Shown here: positions 9,814-18,503 of the stretch, piece by piece
How the letters are laid out: every line of letters starts with the position of its first letter
How positions within the stretch are numbered: the first letter of the stretch is position 1
Assembly (NCBI RefSeq): GCF_003944755.1
Contig: NZ_RWGU01000050.1
Coordinates: 124,001-188,000, forward strand
Source of the DNA: Rhodovulum robiginosum
GTDB taxonomy: Bacteria; Pseudomonadota; Alphaproteobacteria; Rhodobacterales; Rhodobacteraceae
DNA length: 64,000 nucleotides
Direction: 5' to 3'
Made by a program: the position numbers and the translations under genes
The notes under the pieces: model-generated
Told to the model about the DNA's origin: nothing
The model's database searches: none
Seen by the model: only the letters and a program-made list of their open reading frames with translations

Positions 9814-11568
9814 GTGTCCCGGCCCCAGCCTTCCAGAAGCGACCTGATCCGTATCGGCCAGAAAGAGATGCGCGAAGCGCGGTCCAAGGGCACGACGCTC
9901 TTGGGCTATTCGTTCCTGTTCAGCATCTTCGTCAACCTCTTGATGCTGACCGGCCCGCTCTTCATGCTGCAAATCTACGACCGCGTGCTCGGCTCGCGCT
10001 CGGAAGAGACGCTGACCGCGCTGTTTTTGCTGGTGGCGGGCCTCTACGCGCTGATGGCGATCCTGGACTTCGCCCGCGGGCGGGTGCTGGCGCGCTTCGG
10101 CGCGCGTTTTCAGTCGACCCTCGACCAGCGGGTGTTCGACGCCACGCTTCGCCGCGCGGTGGTGCCCTCGGAACGCGCCGCGCCGGCGACCGCCCAGCGC
10201 GATCTCGAATCGATCCAGACGCTGTTTTCCTCGACGGCGCTGCTGGCGCTGCTCGACATGCCCTGGACGCCCGTGTTCATCGGGGCGATCTTCATTTTCC
10301 ACCCGCTGCTGGGCTGGCTCGCGGTGGCCGGCGGGCTTTTCCTGGTTTCGCTGACTGTGCTCAACCAGCTGCTCACGCGGCGCCGGCTGAACGAGGCGCA
10401 GACGGCCTCGCAAGGGGCCTATGGTTTTGCCGAGCAGGCGCGCATGGCCAGCGAGATCGTGCGCGCCCAGGGTATGCGGGGCGCGATCACCGAACGCTGG
10501 CTGAACCGCCGCGTCGATGCGCTGAAACAGACGCTGGGGGCCAGCGACTGGACCGGCAGCTTTACCTCGTTCACCAAGGCGGTGCGGCTGTTTTTGCAAT
10601 CGGCGATGCTGGCGCTGGGCGCGTGGCTGGTGCTGCAGGGCGAGATGACCGCGGGCGCGATGATCGCGGCTTCGATCCTCCTGGGCCGGGCGCTGGCGCC
10701 GGTGGAACAGGCGCTGGGCCAGTGGCAGGTGATCCAGCGCGCGCGTGCGGGCTGGACGTCGCTCTCGGCGTTTCTCGGCGCCACCCCGAAAGAGCCCGTG
10801 CGCACCGCCCTGCCGCGCCCCAAGGCGGAGCTCGTCGTCAAGGGCCTGAGCGTGGTGCCGCCCGGCGGCAGCACGCCGACGCTGAAAAACGTGAGCTTCA
10901 AGCTGGAGCCGGGCCACGCCCTTGGCGTGATCGGCAAGAGCGGGGCGGGAAAGTCGACGCTGGCGCGCGCGCTGTTGGGGCTGTGGTCGCCTGTGGCCGG
11001 CGAGATGCGCCTCGACGGCGCTACGCTGGATCAGTACGACGTCGACAGCCTGGGCCGGCATATCGGCTATCTGCCGCAAAGCGTGACGCTTTTCACGGGC
11101 ACCGTCACCGAGAACATCGCCCGCATGTCGCTGGACCCCGACGAGGCCGCGGTGATCGACGCCGCCAGGCGCGCCAATGCCCATGACCTGATCACCAGCC
11201 TGCCCAAGGGCTATGACACGGTGATCGAGGGCAACGACAGCCAGCTTTCGGGCGGCCAGCGTCAGCGCATCGCGCTGGCGCGCGCGCTTTACGGCGACCC
11301 GGTGCTGCTGATCCTCGACGAGCCCAACTCGGCGCTGGACGCCGACGGTTCCGAGGCGCTGAACAAGGCCGTGCGCTCCTTCAAGGCGGACGGCAAGTCG
11401 GTGATTATCATGACCCACCGCCCGGCGGCGATCTCGGAATGCGATATCCTTTTGGTGCTCGACAACGGCCAGGCCACCGCGCTGGGGCCACGCGACGAGG
11501 TGCTGAAATCGATGCTGCGTAACGCCGACGATGTGCAGAAAACGCTGAAACGGGGGGCTGGCGCATGA
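9814..11568 (+). CDS. Type I secretion ABC transporter, permease/ATPase fusion (PrtD/HlyB type)
   Basis: A 584-residue fusion of a six-helix exporter domain (residues about 25-310, beginning LGYSFLFSIFVNLLMLTGPLFM split over two segments) and an ATPase domain. Walker A is GKSGAGKST near 374, the signature is LSGGQRQRIALARA, and Walker B plus D-loop reads LLILDEPNSALD. There is no N-terminal C39 peptidase domain, as usual for PrtD/LapB-like exporters of RTX proteins. The start is GTG with GAGGA about 12-15 bases upstream. The adaptor gene overlaps its stop by ATGA. The RTX protein at 512-3010 is the obvious substrate candidate. The 184-base region before it holds TTGACA at 9654 but no convincing -10 at normal spacing. 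Confidence 0.9.
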   Translation: MSRPQPSRSDLIRIGQKEMREARSKGTTLLGYSFLFSIFVNLLMLTGPLFMLQIYDRVLGSRSEETLTALFLLVAGLYALMAILDFARGRVLARFGARFQSTLDQRVFDATLRRAVVPSERAAPATAQRDLESIQTLFSSTALLALLDMPWTPVFIGAIFIFHPLLGWLAVAGGLFLVSLTVLNQLLTRRRLNEAQTASQGAYGFAEQARMASEIVRAQGMRGAITERWLNRRVDALKQTLGASDWTGSFTSFTKAVRLFLQSAMLALGAWLVLQGEMTAGAMIAASILLGRALAPVEQALGQWQVIQRARAGWTSLSAFLGATPKEPVRTALPRPKAELVVKGLSVVPPGGSTPTLKNVSFKLEPGHALGVIGKSGAGKSTLARALLGLWSPVAGEMRLDGATLDQYDVDSLGRHIGYLPQSVTLFTGTVTENIARMSLDPDEAAVIDAARRANAHDLITSLPKGYDTVIEGNDSQLSGGQRQRIALARALYGDPVLLILDEPNSALDADGSEALNKAVRSFKADGKSVIIMTHRPAAISECDILLVLDNGQATALGPRDEVLKSMLRNADDVQKTLKRGAGA

Positions 11569-12998
11569 GTGACGCCGACCAAAAACCCCCGGCGCCTGCG
11601 CCGCAAACCCAGCCCGAGGCCAAGACCGAGGGCCTGCCGGCCGCAACCGCCGCCGCGACCGCGCTGGCACGCCCGGCCGCAAGCCAATCGGGGACCGGCG
11701 GCGCGCAGCCGCCGCGCTGGCGCGCCACCTTTCCCATCGTGGTCGGGCTGCTGGCGCTGGTCGTTCTGCTTGGCGGGATCGGGCTGTGGAGCGTGCAGGC
11801 CCGCATCGCCGGGGCCATCGTGTCGTCGGGCATGATCCAGGTGGAATCGAACCGCCAGGTGATCCAGCATCCCGACGGCGGCGTCGTGGGCGCGATCCTG
11901 GCCAAGGACGGCGACGTGGTCGAGGCCGGCGATGTGCTGATCCGTTTCGACGACACCTTGCTGCGCTCGGAACTGGCGATCGTCGAGGGCCAGCTCGACG
12001 AGATCCTCGCGCGTCGTGCCCGCTTCGAGGCCGAGCGCGACGGCCGTGACGAGGTGGACTTTCCCGAAGAGCTGATCTCGCGCGCCTCGGTGATGCCCGA
12101 TATCACCTCGCAGATCGAGGGCCAGCAGCGGCTGTTCGAGGCCCGCATCGAGTCGATGGCGCGCGAGTCAGAGCAACTGGACGAGCAAGTTGAGCAGATC
12201 GAGAACCAGATCCGCGGGGCGCAATCGCAGATCGACGCGCTGTCGATCCAGCTCGGCCTGATTTCGACCGAACTGCGCGACCAGCAGCAACTGCTCGACA
12301 AGGGCCTGACCCAGGCCTCGCGCGTGTCGACGCTGCGCCGCGAAGAGGCGCAGCTGAAGGGCGAGATCGGCAAGCTTGAATCCGACATCGCGCGCGCGCG
12401 CGGTCAAATCGCGGCGATCCGCATCGAGCAGCTCAAGCTGGTGACCCGGCGGCGCGAAGACGCGATCACGACCCTGCGCGATCTGCAATTCCGCGAAATC
12501 GAGATGCGCGAAAAGCGCCTGTCGCTGCTGGAAACGCTGTCGCGGATGGAGGTGCGTGCGCCGGTCGGCGGCGTGATCTACGGCACCCAGGTCTTCGCGA
12601 TCCAGTCGGTGGTGCAGCCGGCGCAGCCGATCATGTACATCATCCCGCAGGACCGGCCGCTGATCGTCTCGTCGCGGATCGAGTCGATCCATATCGATCA
12701 GGTTTTCGTCGGTCAGCCCGCCACCCTGCGTTTTACCGCCTTCGACCAGCGCCGCACGCCCGAGATCGAAGGCCATGTCACCAAGCTGTCGGCGGACGTG
12801 TTCACCGACGAGGCGACCGGGATCAGCTTTTACCAGGCCGAACTGGTGCCCGACGATGGCGAACTGTCAAAGCTTGAGGGGCAGGAGCTGTTGCCGGGGA
12901 TGCCGGTGGAGGCCTTTATCAAGACCGGCGACCGCAGCCCGCTGACCTATCTCGTCAAGCCGTTGTCCGACTATTTCAACCGCGCCTTCCGCGAGTAG
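11565..12998 (+). CDS. Type I secretion periplasmic adaptor (HlyD/PrtE type)
   Basis: A 477-residue inner-membrane adaptor. A disordered Ala/Pro-rich cytosolic segment (residues 1-45) precedes one TM helix (about 54-75, FPIVVGLLALVVLLGGIGLW). A barrel-sandwich half (NRQVIQHPDGGVVGAI), a long coiled coil (about 130-310, with many ESEQLDEQVEQIENQ-like heptads), the second sandwich half (VRAPVGGVIYG) and a C-terminal barrel follow. It completes the type I system with the ATPase and would recruit a TolC-like outer-membrane channel encoded elsewhere. The start overlaps the ATPase stop (ATGA), so the pair is translationally coupled. Confidence 0.9.
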   Translation: MSDADQKPPAPAPQTQPEAKTEGLPAATAAATALARPAASQSGTGGAQPPRWRATFPIVVGLLALVVLLGGIGLWSVQARIAGAIVSSGMIQVESNRQVIQHPDGGVVGAILAKDGDVVEAGDVLIRFDDTLLRSELAIVEGQLDEILARRARFEAERDGRDEVDFPEELISRASVMPDITSQIEGQQRLFEARIESMARESEQLDEQVEQIENQIRGAQSQIDALSIQLGLISTELRDQQQLLDKGLTQASRVSTLRREEAQLKGEIGKLESDIARARGQIAAIRIEQLKLVTRRREDAITTLRDLQFREIEMREKRLSLLETLSRMEVRAPVGGVIYGTQVFAIQSVVQPAQPIMYIIPQDRPLIVSSRIESIHIDQVFVGQPATLRFTAFDQRRTPEIEGHVTKLSADVFTDEATGISFYQAELVPDDGELSKLEGQELLPGMPVEAFIKTGDRSPLTYLVKPLSDYFNRAFRE

Positions 12999-13022
12999 GC
13001 GAGCGTGGCGGAAAAGCGTCAT

Positions 13023-13085
13023 TATCCGGGCGATCTTCTGGTTTTCTGCGCCGCAGCGTTGCGGCGGCGGGGATTTTCCCGGATA
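13023..13085 (+). other. Possible structured element between the secretion operon and capD-like gene
   Basis: TATCCGGG (13023-13030) and CCCGGATA (13078-13085) are perfect inverted arms enclosing a second perfect hairpin, GCCGCA-GCGT-TGCGGC (13050-13065). The element sits in the 137-base gap after the HlyD gene and 50 bases before the next start. It could be an attenuating leader, a terminator without a U-tract, or chance in GC-rich DNA. Confidence 0.3.
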
Positions 13086-13135
13086 GTCGGGGCGCTGCGG
13101 GCAGCGCATGGCAGCGTAAGAAAACGGGGGACTGG

Positions 13136-15130
13136 ATGACCGACGCATCCAACGACAATACAAAGCGTCAGGGTCAACAGGTCGAGCAGAACGGATCTTG
13201 GATCGGCCGGAAATTGTTGCGGCTGGTGGTGAGCCTGGGGCCACGGCGCAAGACGGCCGTGTTCCTGCTGGTCGACATGTTGACGGTGCCCGTTTGTTTC
13301 GTACTGGCGCTGGGCCTGCAAACCACCCATTTCTGGCCCTCCGAACTGGCCGACCGCGGGCATTACCTGGTGATCGTGCTCATGGGGGTGGCCGCGCTGG
13401 TGTCGATGGTGCTTGGCCTGCCGCGGATCAAGCTCAAGGCGTTCGAGACGCGCGGAATCTACGCGACGGCGATCTTCGCCTCGCTGGTGGCGCTTTCCGG
13501 GATCGCGCTCAACCGGCTGGCCGGCGGGCCGGTGCCGGTGACGACCTTCATCACCTTCGGTATGCTGACCTTCCTTTGCGGGGCAGGCTGGCGGCTGGTG
13601 GGGCTGCAGGCGCTGTTGTGGGTCTACCGCCAGGGCCAGCCGCGCTGCCGCGTGCTGATCTACGGGGCCGGGCGCACCGGCATCCAGCTCGCCACGGCGC
13701 TGCACAAGGACGAACAGATCGAGCCGGTGGCCTTCGCCGATGACAACCGCGCGCTACAGGGCATGAACGTCGCGGGCCTGCCGGTGCATCCGCCGGCGCG
13801 CATCCCCGAACTCGTTGCCGAAAAGGGCATCGGCCGCGTGTTGCTGGCGATGCCCAGCGTCTCGCGTCCGCGGCAACTGCGCATCGTGCGGCGGCTGGAG
13901 AAGATGGGGCTGGACGTGCACGCGCTGCCGTCTTTCGCGCAGTTGGCCGGTGAGGGCGGGCTGGTCGAAAAGCTGGCGCCGATCTCGCCCACCGACCTGC
14001 TGGGCCGCTTCATGCTGGACCAGGAACTGCCGCAGGTCTCGGAATATTACGAGGGCCGCAACATCATGGTCACCGGCGCCGGCGGGTCGATCGGGTCGGA
14101 ACTGTGCCGCCAGATCCTCGCCTGCAAACCGGCCTGCCTGGTGCTCTACGACATCTCCGAGGTGTCGCTTTACACCATCGACATGGAACTGCGCGTGCTG
14201 GCCGACGATGCCGGCGTGCGCCTCGTCTCGGTGCTGGGCTCGGTCGGCGACCGGCCACGCGTATCGCGAGCACTCAAGCTCTACGACATCGACGTGGTGC
14301 TGCATGCCGCGGCCTACAAGCACGTCCCGATCGTGGAAGAAAACGAGACCGCGGGTCTGTCGAACAACGTGCTGGGCACCCGCGTGCTGGGCGAAGCCGC
14401 GGCCGAGGCCGGGGTGTCGAGCTTCGTTCTGATCTCGTCGGACAAGGCCGTCCGGCCGTCCAACATCATGGGCGCCTCCAAACGCCTCGCCGAGCTTGTC
14501 TTGCAGGACCTGATGGCGCGCAATGCGGGCACGCTGTTTTCAATCGTCCGTTTCGGCAACGTCCTGGGCTCTTCGGGCTCGGTGATCCCGCTGTTTCAGG
14601 ACCAGATCTCGCGCGGCGGCCCGCTGACCGTTACCCACCAGGACGTCACGCGTTATTTCATGACCATCCCCGAGGCGACGCGCCTGGTGCTGCTGGCCGG
14701 CTCTTTCGCGCGGGGCGGAGATGTCTTCGTTCTGGACATGGGCGAGCCGGTGCCGATCCGCCGCCTTGCGCGGCAGATGATCGAGGCGGCGGGCTATACC
14801 GTGCGCGACGAGAGCAACCCGGACGGCGATATCGAGATCATCTTCACCGGTCTGCGCAAGGGCGAGAAGATGCACGAGGAAATCCTCACCGGGGCCGATC
14901 TCTTGACCACGCCGCATCCGCGTATCCTGCGCACCCAGGAAGAATCGCTCTCGCGTCTCGAGGTGGCCTCGATGCTGCGCGACCTCAGCGCCGCGGTCAG
15001 CCGCGCCGATCCCGACTCTGCGCGGGAGGTGGTGCAGCGCTGGGTGCGCGATTATTGCCCCGATCCGGACGCGCTGCCCGCGCCTCAGGCCTTGACGCTG
15101 CGCCCCGCGCCGCAGGAAAAGGCGCAATAG
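13136..15130 (+). CDS. Membrane-bound nucleotide-sugar 4,6-dehydratase (FlaA1/WbpM/CapD family)
   Basis: A 664-residue enzyme. Four TM helices fill residues about 40-150, followed by a Rossmann-like CoA-binding-type domain (LIYGAGRTGIQLATAL near 180) and a catalytic SDR domain with the NAD motif TGAGGSIGSE near residue 310. The active-site region is LISSDKAVRPSNIMGASKR, where the usual YxxxK of SDR enzymes is replaced by MxxxK, a hallmark of WbpM/FlaA1. These enzymes convert UDP-GlcNAc to a 4-keto-6-deoxy sugar at the start of surface-polysaccharide or glycan pathways, on the cytosolic face of the inner membrane. Position between type I secretion genes and YjbH suggests an exopolysaccharide role. 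The exact stereochemistry cannot be read from sequence. Confidence 0.9.
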   Translation: MTDASNDNTKRQGQQVEQNGSWIGRKLLRLVVSLGPRRKTAVFLLVDMLTVPVCFVLALGLQTTHFWPSELADRGHYLVIVLMGVAALVSMVLGLPRIKLKAFETRGIYATAIFASLVALSGIALNRLAGGPVPVTTFITFGMLTFLCGAGWRLVGLQALLWVYRQGQPRCRVLIYGAGRTGIQLATALHKDEQIEPVAFADDNRALQGMNVAGLPVHPPARIPELVAEKGIGRVLLAMPSVSRPRQLRIVRRLEKMGLDVHALPSFAQLAGEGGLVEKLAPISPTDLLGRFMLDQELPQVSEYYEGRNIMVTGAGGSIGSELCRQILACKPACLVLYDISEVSLYTIDMELRVLADDAGVRLVSVLGSVGDRPRVSRALKLYDIDVVLHAAAYKHVPIVEENETAGLSNNVLGTRVLGEAAAEAGVSSFVLISSDKAVRPSNIMGASKRLAELVLQDLMARNAGTLFSIVRFGNVLGSSGSVIPLFQDQISRGGPLTVTHQDVTRYFMTIPEATRLVLLAGSFARGGDVFVLDMGEPVPIRRLARQMIEAAGYTVRDESNPDGDIEIIFTGLRKGEKMHEEILTGADLLTTPHPRILRTQEESLSRLEVASMLRDLSAAVSRADPDSAREVVQRWVRDYCPDPDALPAPQALTLRPAPQEKAQ

Positions 15131-15183
15131 CGCAGGCGAGCCCGCCGCACCTGACGGGCGACACCGGAACGAAGGTCTGACAC

Positions 15184-17340
15184 ATGGGACGCATTAGGCG
15201 AGATCGCAACATACCGGCCCGGGGCCTCGGCGTATCTGCCCTCGCTCTGTGGCTGGCCGCAGGCCCGGCCCTGGCCCAAAGCCAGGACACGGCGTGGAAT
15301 ACGCCCTCGCTGAACTTCAACGGCGTGACCGGGTTGATCGACATGCCCTCGGGCGAGGCCCAGCCCGATGGGCAGGTTTCGTTGACCTTCGGGTATTTCG
15401 GCGGCATGAGCCGCACCACCCTGCATTTCCAGTTGGCGCCGCGCCTGTCGGGCGCCTTTCGCTATTCCGGCACGCGCGACTGGGGCGATGTCGTCGATAG
15501 CAATTTCGACACCTATTTCGACCGTAGCTTCGACATGCGGCTGCTGCTCTTGAAAGAGCGGCGCTACGTGCCCGCCGTGACGCTGGGCTTTCAGGATTTC
15601 GTCGGCACGGGCCTTTTTTCGGGCGAATACATCGCGGCCACCAAAGAACTGCTGCCGGGGCTGAAGGTGACCGGCGGTCTCGGCTGGGGGCGGCTGGGGA
15701 GCTATAACGATATCGGCACGCCGTTCGGCGACCGACCGGAGATCGACATCGGCGAGGGCGGCAACGTCAACAACACCCAGTGGTTCCGCGGCCCGGCGGC
15801 GCCCTTCGGCGGCATAGAGTGGCAAATCAACGAGCGTTTCACATTGAAGGCCGAGTATTCCTCGGACGCCTATGTTGAGGAGGCCGGTCGGCGCGAGGTC
15901 TTCGAGCGGGAAAGCCCGTTCAATTTCGGTGTCGACTACAAGGTGAACGAGTCGCTGCGCGTCGGCGCCTATTCGCTTTACGGCAGCGAGTTGGGGGTGA
16001 TGGCGTCGATCACGCTGAACCCGAAGCGCCCGCCGAACCGGGGTATCTTCGGACCTGCGCCGACCCCGGTCGAGCGGCGTCCGGCCCTCAGCGCCGACCC
16101 CGAAGCCTGGTCGGAAGAATGGATCACCCAGGACGGCGTGACCGAGATCTTGCGGCGCAACATGCGCAAGCAGCTTGAGGCAGACAGCCTGGAGCTTGAA
16201 TCGATTGCGCTATCGGGCGATGCGGTCGAGCTGCGTTTCCGCAACTTGCGCTACGATTCCTCGGCCCAGGCCATCGGTCGGGTGGCGCGGGCGCTGACCC
16301 GGGTGATGCCCGCCTCGGTCGAAACCTTCCGCATCGTGCCGGTGGTCGACGGTGTGCCCGCCGCCGCCGTCACCCTGCGCCGCACCGATGTCGAGCAACT
16401 GGAACACGCCCCGAACGGCGCGGCGGCCATTCGCAGCCTGGCCGGGCTTGGCGATGCCGGCCCGATGCGGCGCGGCAGCTATGCCGAGGGGCTTTACCCC
16501 AAATTCGACTGGGCGCTCGGGCCCTATCTTCGCACCAGCTATTTCGACCCGGACGAACCCGTGCGGGCCGATCTCGGGCTGCGTCTGCAGGGCAGCTACG
16601 AAATGTCGCCGGGGGTGGTCCTGTCGGGCTCGGTCAGCGGACGGCTGGTCGGCAATCTCGGCGACAGCGACCAGGAATCGAACTCGGAGCTGCCGAAGGT
16701 GCGCTCGAACGCGGCCGAGTACAACCGCCAGACCGATGTCGGCCTCGACCGTCTCACGGCCGCCTATTATTTCAAACCGGGCCGCGATCTCTACGGGCGC
16801 GTCACCGCTGGCTATCTCGAACGTATGTTCGGCGGGATTTCGGGCGAGGTGCTTTGGCGGCCGGTCGACAGCCGCCTGGGCCTGGGCGCCGAAGTCAACT
16901 ATGCAAAGCAGCGCGATTTCGACGGCGGGTTCGGTTTTCAGGATTACGACGTCTTCACCGGGCATGTTTCGGCCTATTACGACCTCGGCAGCGACTATCA
17001 GGTGCAGATCGACATGGGCCGCTACCTGGCCGGCGACTACGGCGCGACATTCACGGTGGACCGCGAATTCGACAATGGCTGGCGCATCGGCGCATTCGCG
17101 ACCTTCACCGATGTGTCGGCGGAAGAGTTCGGCGAGGGCTCGTTCGACAAGGGGATACGGTTGCAGATCCCGCTGGCCTGGTTCACCGGGACCCCGACGC
17201 GCGAGCGGTACTCGACGGTCGTGCGGCCGCTGTCGCGCGATGGCGGGGCGCGTCTGCGGGTGGATGGCCGCCTGAACGAAAAGATCCGGGATTACCACCG
17301 CGACCGGCTGGACGCGCAATGGGGGAGGTTCTGGCGGTGA
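15184..17340 (+). CDS. yjbH: YjbH/GfcD-family outer-membrane exopolysaccharide protein
   Basis: A 718-residue protein with a Sec signal peptide (cleavage after ALAQ near residue 32). The first mature stretch (SLNFNGVTGLIDMPSGEAQPDG) is split here as the family hallmark: a short segment ending in GLIDMPS. The rest has alternating beta-strand patterns (FGVDYKVNESLRVGAYSLYG, GRLVGNLG, FKPGRDLYGRVTAGYLERMF) that predict one or two outer-membrane barrels. YjbH acts with YjbE, F and G in a poorly understood exopolysaccharide export process in enterics. The yjbF-like gene overlaps its stop by GTGA. The final residues do not end in the classical aromatic barrel signature except for W-R (GRFWR). Confidence 0.85.
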   Translation: MGRIRRDRNIPARGLGVSALALWLAAGPALAQSQDTAWNTPSLNFNGVTGLIDMPSGEAQPDGQVSLTFGYFGGMSRTTLHFQLAPRLSGAFRYSGTRDWGDVVDSNFDTYFDRSFDMRLLLLKERRYVPAVTLGFQDFVGTGLFSGEYIAATKELLPGLKVTGGLGWGRLGSYNDIGTPFGDRPEIDIGEGGNVNNTQWFRGPAAPFGGIEWQINERFTLKAEYSSDAYVEEAGRREVFERESPFNFGVDYKVNESLRVGAYSLYGSELGVMASITLNPKRPPNRGIFGPAPTPVERRPALSADPEAWSEEWITQDGVTEILRRNMRKQLEADSLELESIALSGDAVELRFRNLRYDSSAQAIGRVARALTRVMPASVETFRIVPVVDGVPAAAVTLRRTDVEQLEHAPNGAAAIRSLAGLGDAGPMRRGSYAEGLYPKFDWALGPYLRTSYFDPDEPVRADLGLRLQGSYEMSPGVVLSGSVSGRLVGNLGDSDQESNSELPKVRSNAAEYNRQTDVGLDRLTAAYYFKPGRDLYGRVTAGYLERMFGGISGEVLWRPVDSRLGLGAEVNYAKQRDFDGGFGFQDYDVFTGHVSAYYDLGSDYQVQIDMGRYLAGDYGATFTVDREFDNGWRIGAFATFTDVSAEEFGEGSFDKGIRLQIPLAWFTGTPTRERYSTVVRPLSRDGGARLRVDGRLNEKIRDYHRDRLDAQWGRFWR

Positions 17341-17987
17341 AACGGATCAAAGGGTTGCTGTTGGCGCTTGCCGGCAGCGTCGCGCTGAGCTCTTGCGGCG
17401 CTTCGGACACCTCTTACGAGGTTTACGGCCAGTTTCGTGAGCGGCTCAAGACACTGGGGCGCGGCAACGAGGCGGCCGAGCCCGGCGCCGAACCCAGCCG
17501 CGCCAGCATCGCCGCGTTCACCGATCCGCTGATCCTGGCGCGGGTGGACCGGACTGGCGGCATGTCCTTTATCGTGCGCACCAGGAAATACGGGGCGACC
17601 GAGGTCTGGCAGTCGACCGATGACGTGTCGATCACGCTGATCGGCGGAATTTTGCGCGCCACCCGCGGCCTCGGCGACGACCTGATGTCCTCGGACGTGA
17701 TGCCGCTGGGCATGCAGGCGGATTCCGGCCGTGAGCACTATTATTTCGGCGGAGATGCGCGCACCCGGCTCGTGACCTTCGCCTGTACCCGGCAGACGCT
17801 GGGCACTGAGCGGATAATCGTGCTGGAGCGGGCCTATTCCGCCCGCCATATTGCCGAGACCTGCCAGGCCGGCGAAACGAGATTCACCAATGAATACTGG
17901 GTGGATAGCCGCGGCGTGATGCGTCAGTCGCGGCAATGGGTCAGCAGGGGTGTCGGATACGTCACACTTAAGCGGGTTGTCGATTAA
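17337..17987 (+). CDS. yjbF: YjbF/GfcB-family lipoprotein
   Basis: A 216-residue lipoprotein with a short signal (KRIKGLLLALAGSVAL) and lipobox LSSC at about residue 20. The body carries family-like features such as DPLILARVDRTG, a WQSTDDVSITLIGG segment, ATRGLGDDLMSSDV and a late NEYWVDSRG. The GTG start at 17337 is supported by GGGAGG seven bases upstream and by a GTGA overlap with yjbH; the longer open frame upstream is only a shadow within yjbH. GfcB/YjbF proteins are periplasmic-facing lipoproteins of the group 4 capsule or YjbEFGH systems; their molecular role is unknown. Confidence 0.85.
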   Translation: MKRIKGLLLALAGSVALSSCGASDTSYEVYGQFRERLKTLGRGNEAAEPGAEPSRASIAAFTDPLILARVDRTGGMSFIVRTRKYGATEVWQSTDDVSITLIGGILRATRGLGDDLMSSDVMPLGMQADSGREHYYFGGDARTRLVTFACTRQTLGTERIIVLERAYSARHIAETCQAGETRFTNEYWVDSRGVMRQSRQWVSRGVGYVTLKRVVD

Positions 17988-18005
17988 AATCGTGACATCT
18001 GCCTT

Positions 18006-18038
18006 TTGACAGACCCAGACGGATGATATACGCATGCT
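18006..18038 (+). promoter_or_regulatory. Probable sigma-70 promoter of the GfcA-like gene
   Basis: A perfect TTGACA (18006-18011) is followed by a TATA-rich box (GATATACG, 18025-18032) at 13-15 bases, and a second possible -10 (CATGCT) at 21 bases. The -35 match is strong and the spacing is imperfect. It lies 20-80 bases downstream of yjbF and before the 79-codon gene, which suggests that gene has its own transcript, ended by the terminator at 18352. Confidence 0.5.
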
Positions 18039-18068
18039 AGTGGCACTCGCACCTTTTGGAGTTTCGAC

Positions 18069-18308
18069 ATGAAAAAAATCACTACCCTCGCTCTGGGCAC
18101 TGCCCTGACCCTGTCCATGGCTTCGACCGCTTTTGCTGGCGGCCCGGTTGTGGTTGAAGAAGAGCCCGAGCCGATCATGGCTCCGGCGACCGGCAGCAGC
18201 GCCGGCATCGGCGCGCTTCCCCTGCTCGGCGGCGTTGCCGCTGCGGTGGTCGTGGCTGCCGTGGCCTCGGGCGGCGACGACGACGATTCGTCGGCCACCA
18301 CCGAGTAA
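18069..18308 (+). CDS. Small secreted GfcA/YjbE-like protein
   Basis: A 79-residue protein beginning MKKITTLALGTALTLSMAST with a signal peptidase site after AFA (residue about 24). The mature part has an acidic stretch (VVVEEEPEPIM), a Gly/Ala/Val-rich hydrophobic segment that could cross or sit in a membrane (GGVAAAVVVAAVASGG) and a DDDDSS tail. The layout of signal, short linker, hydrophobic segment, GGG/D and Ser/Thr tail resembles E. coli YjbE/GfcA, and its place after yjbH and yjbF supports that. Sequence identity is too low to be sure. GGAG lies ten bases before the ATG. It has its own promoter and terminator, so it may be made in excess of the other two. Confidence 0.7.
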   Translation: MKKITTLALGTALTLSMASTAFAGGPVVVEEEPEPIMAPATGSSAGIGALPLLGGVAAAVVVAAVASGGDDDDSSATTE

Positions 18309-18351
18309 GCCAAGCACCGGCTTTCGCTTCGAAAGTTGCGAAATGATTAGA

Positions 18352-18378
18352 GGGCCCGCACGGATGTGCGGGTCCTTT
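18352..18378 (+). terminator. Intrinsic terminator after the GfcA-like gene
   Basis: The stem GGGCCCGCAC / GTGCGGGTCC (one mismatch) with loop GGAT is followed by a short T-run (CCTTTTCC). It lies 45 bases after the stop codon. Confidence 0.8.
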
Positions 18379-18503
18379 TCCGTTTCGGGCGCCCTGCATG
18401 GCGGGATTTCTCTTGTGCCGCGGGGCGGCCTGTCGCAGGACGGCAGCCACGAACGGATGTTAGGTACGCCACGGAATTACAGCTCTATCAACAGGCGCAC
18501 GCT

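Noticed and set aside
9685-11682. 665-codon minus-strand ORF opposite the type I secretion ATPase.
   Set aside because: The plus strand carries intact Walker and signature motifs; the minus-strand product has none and is low-complexity basic.
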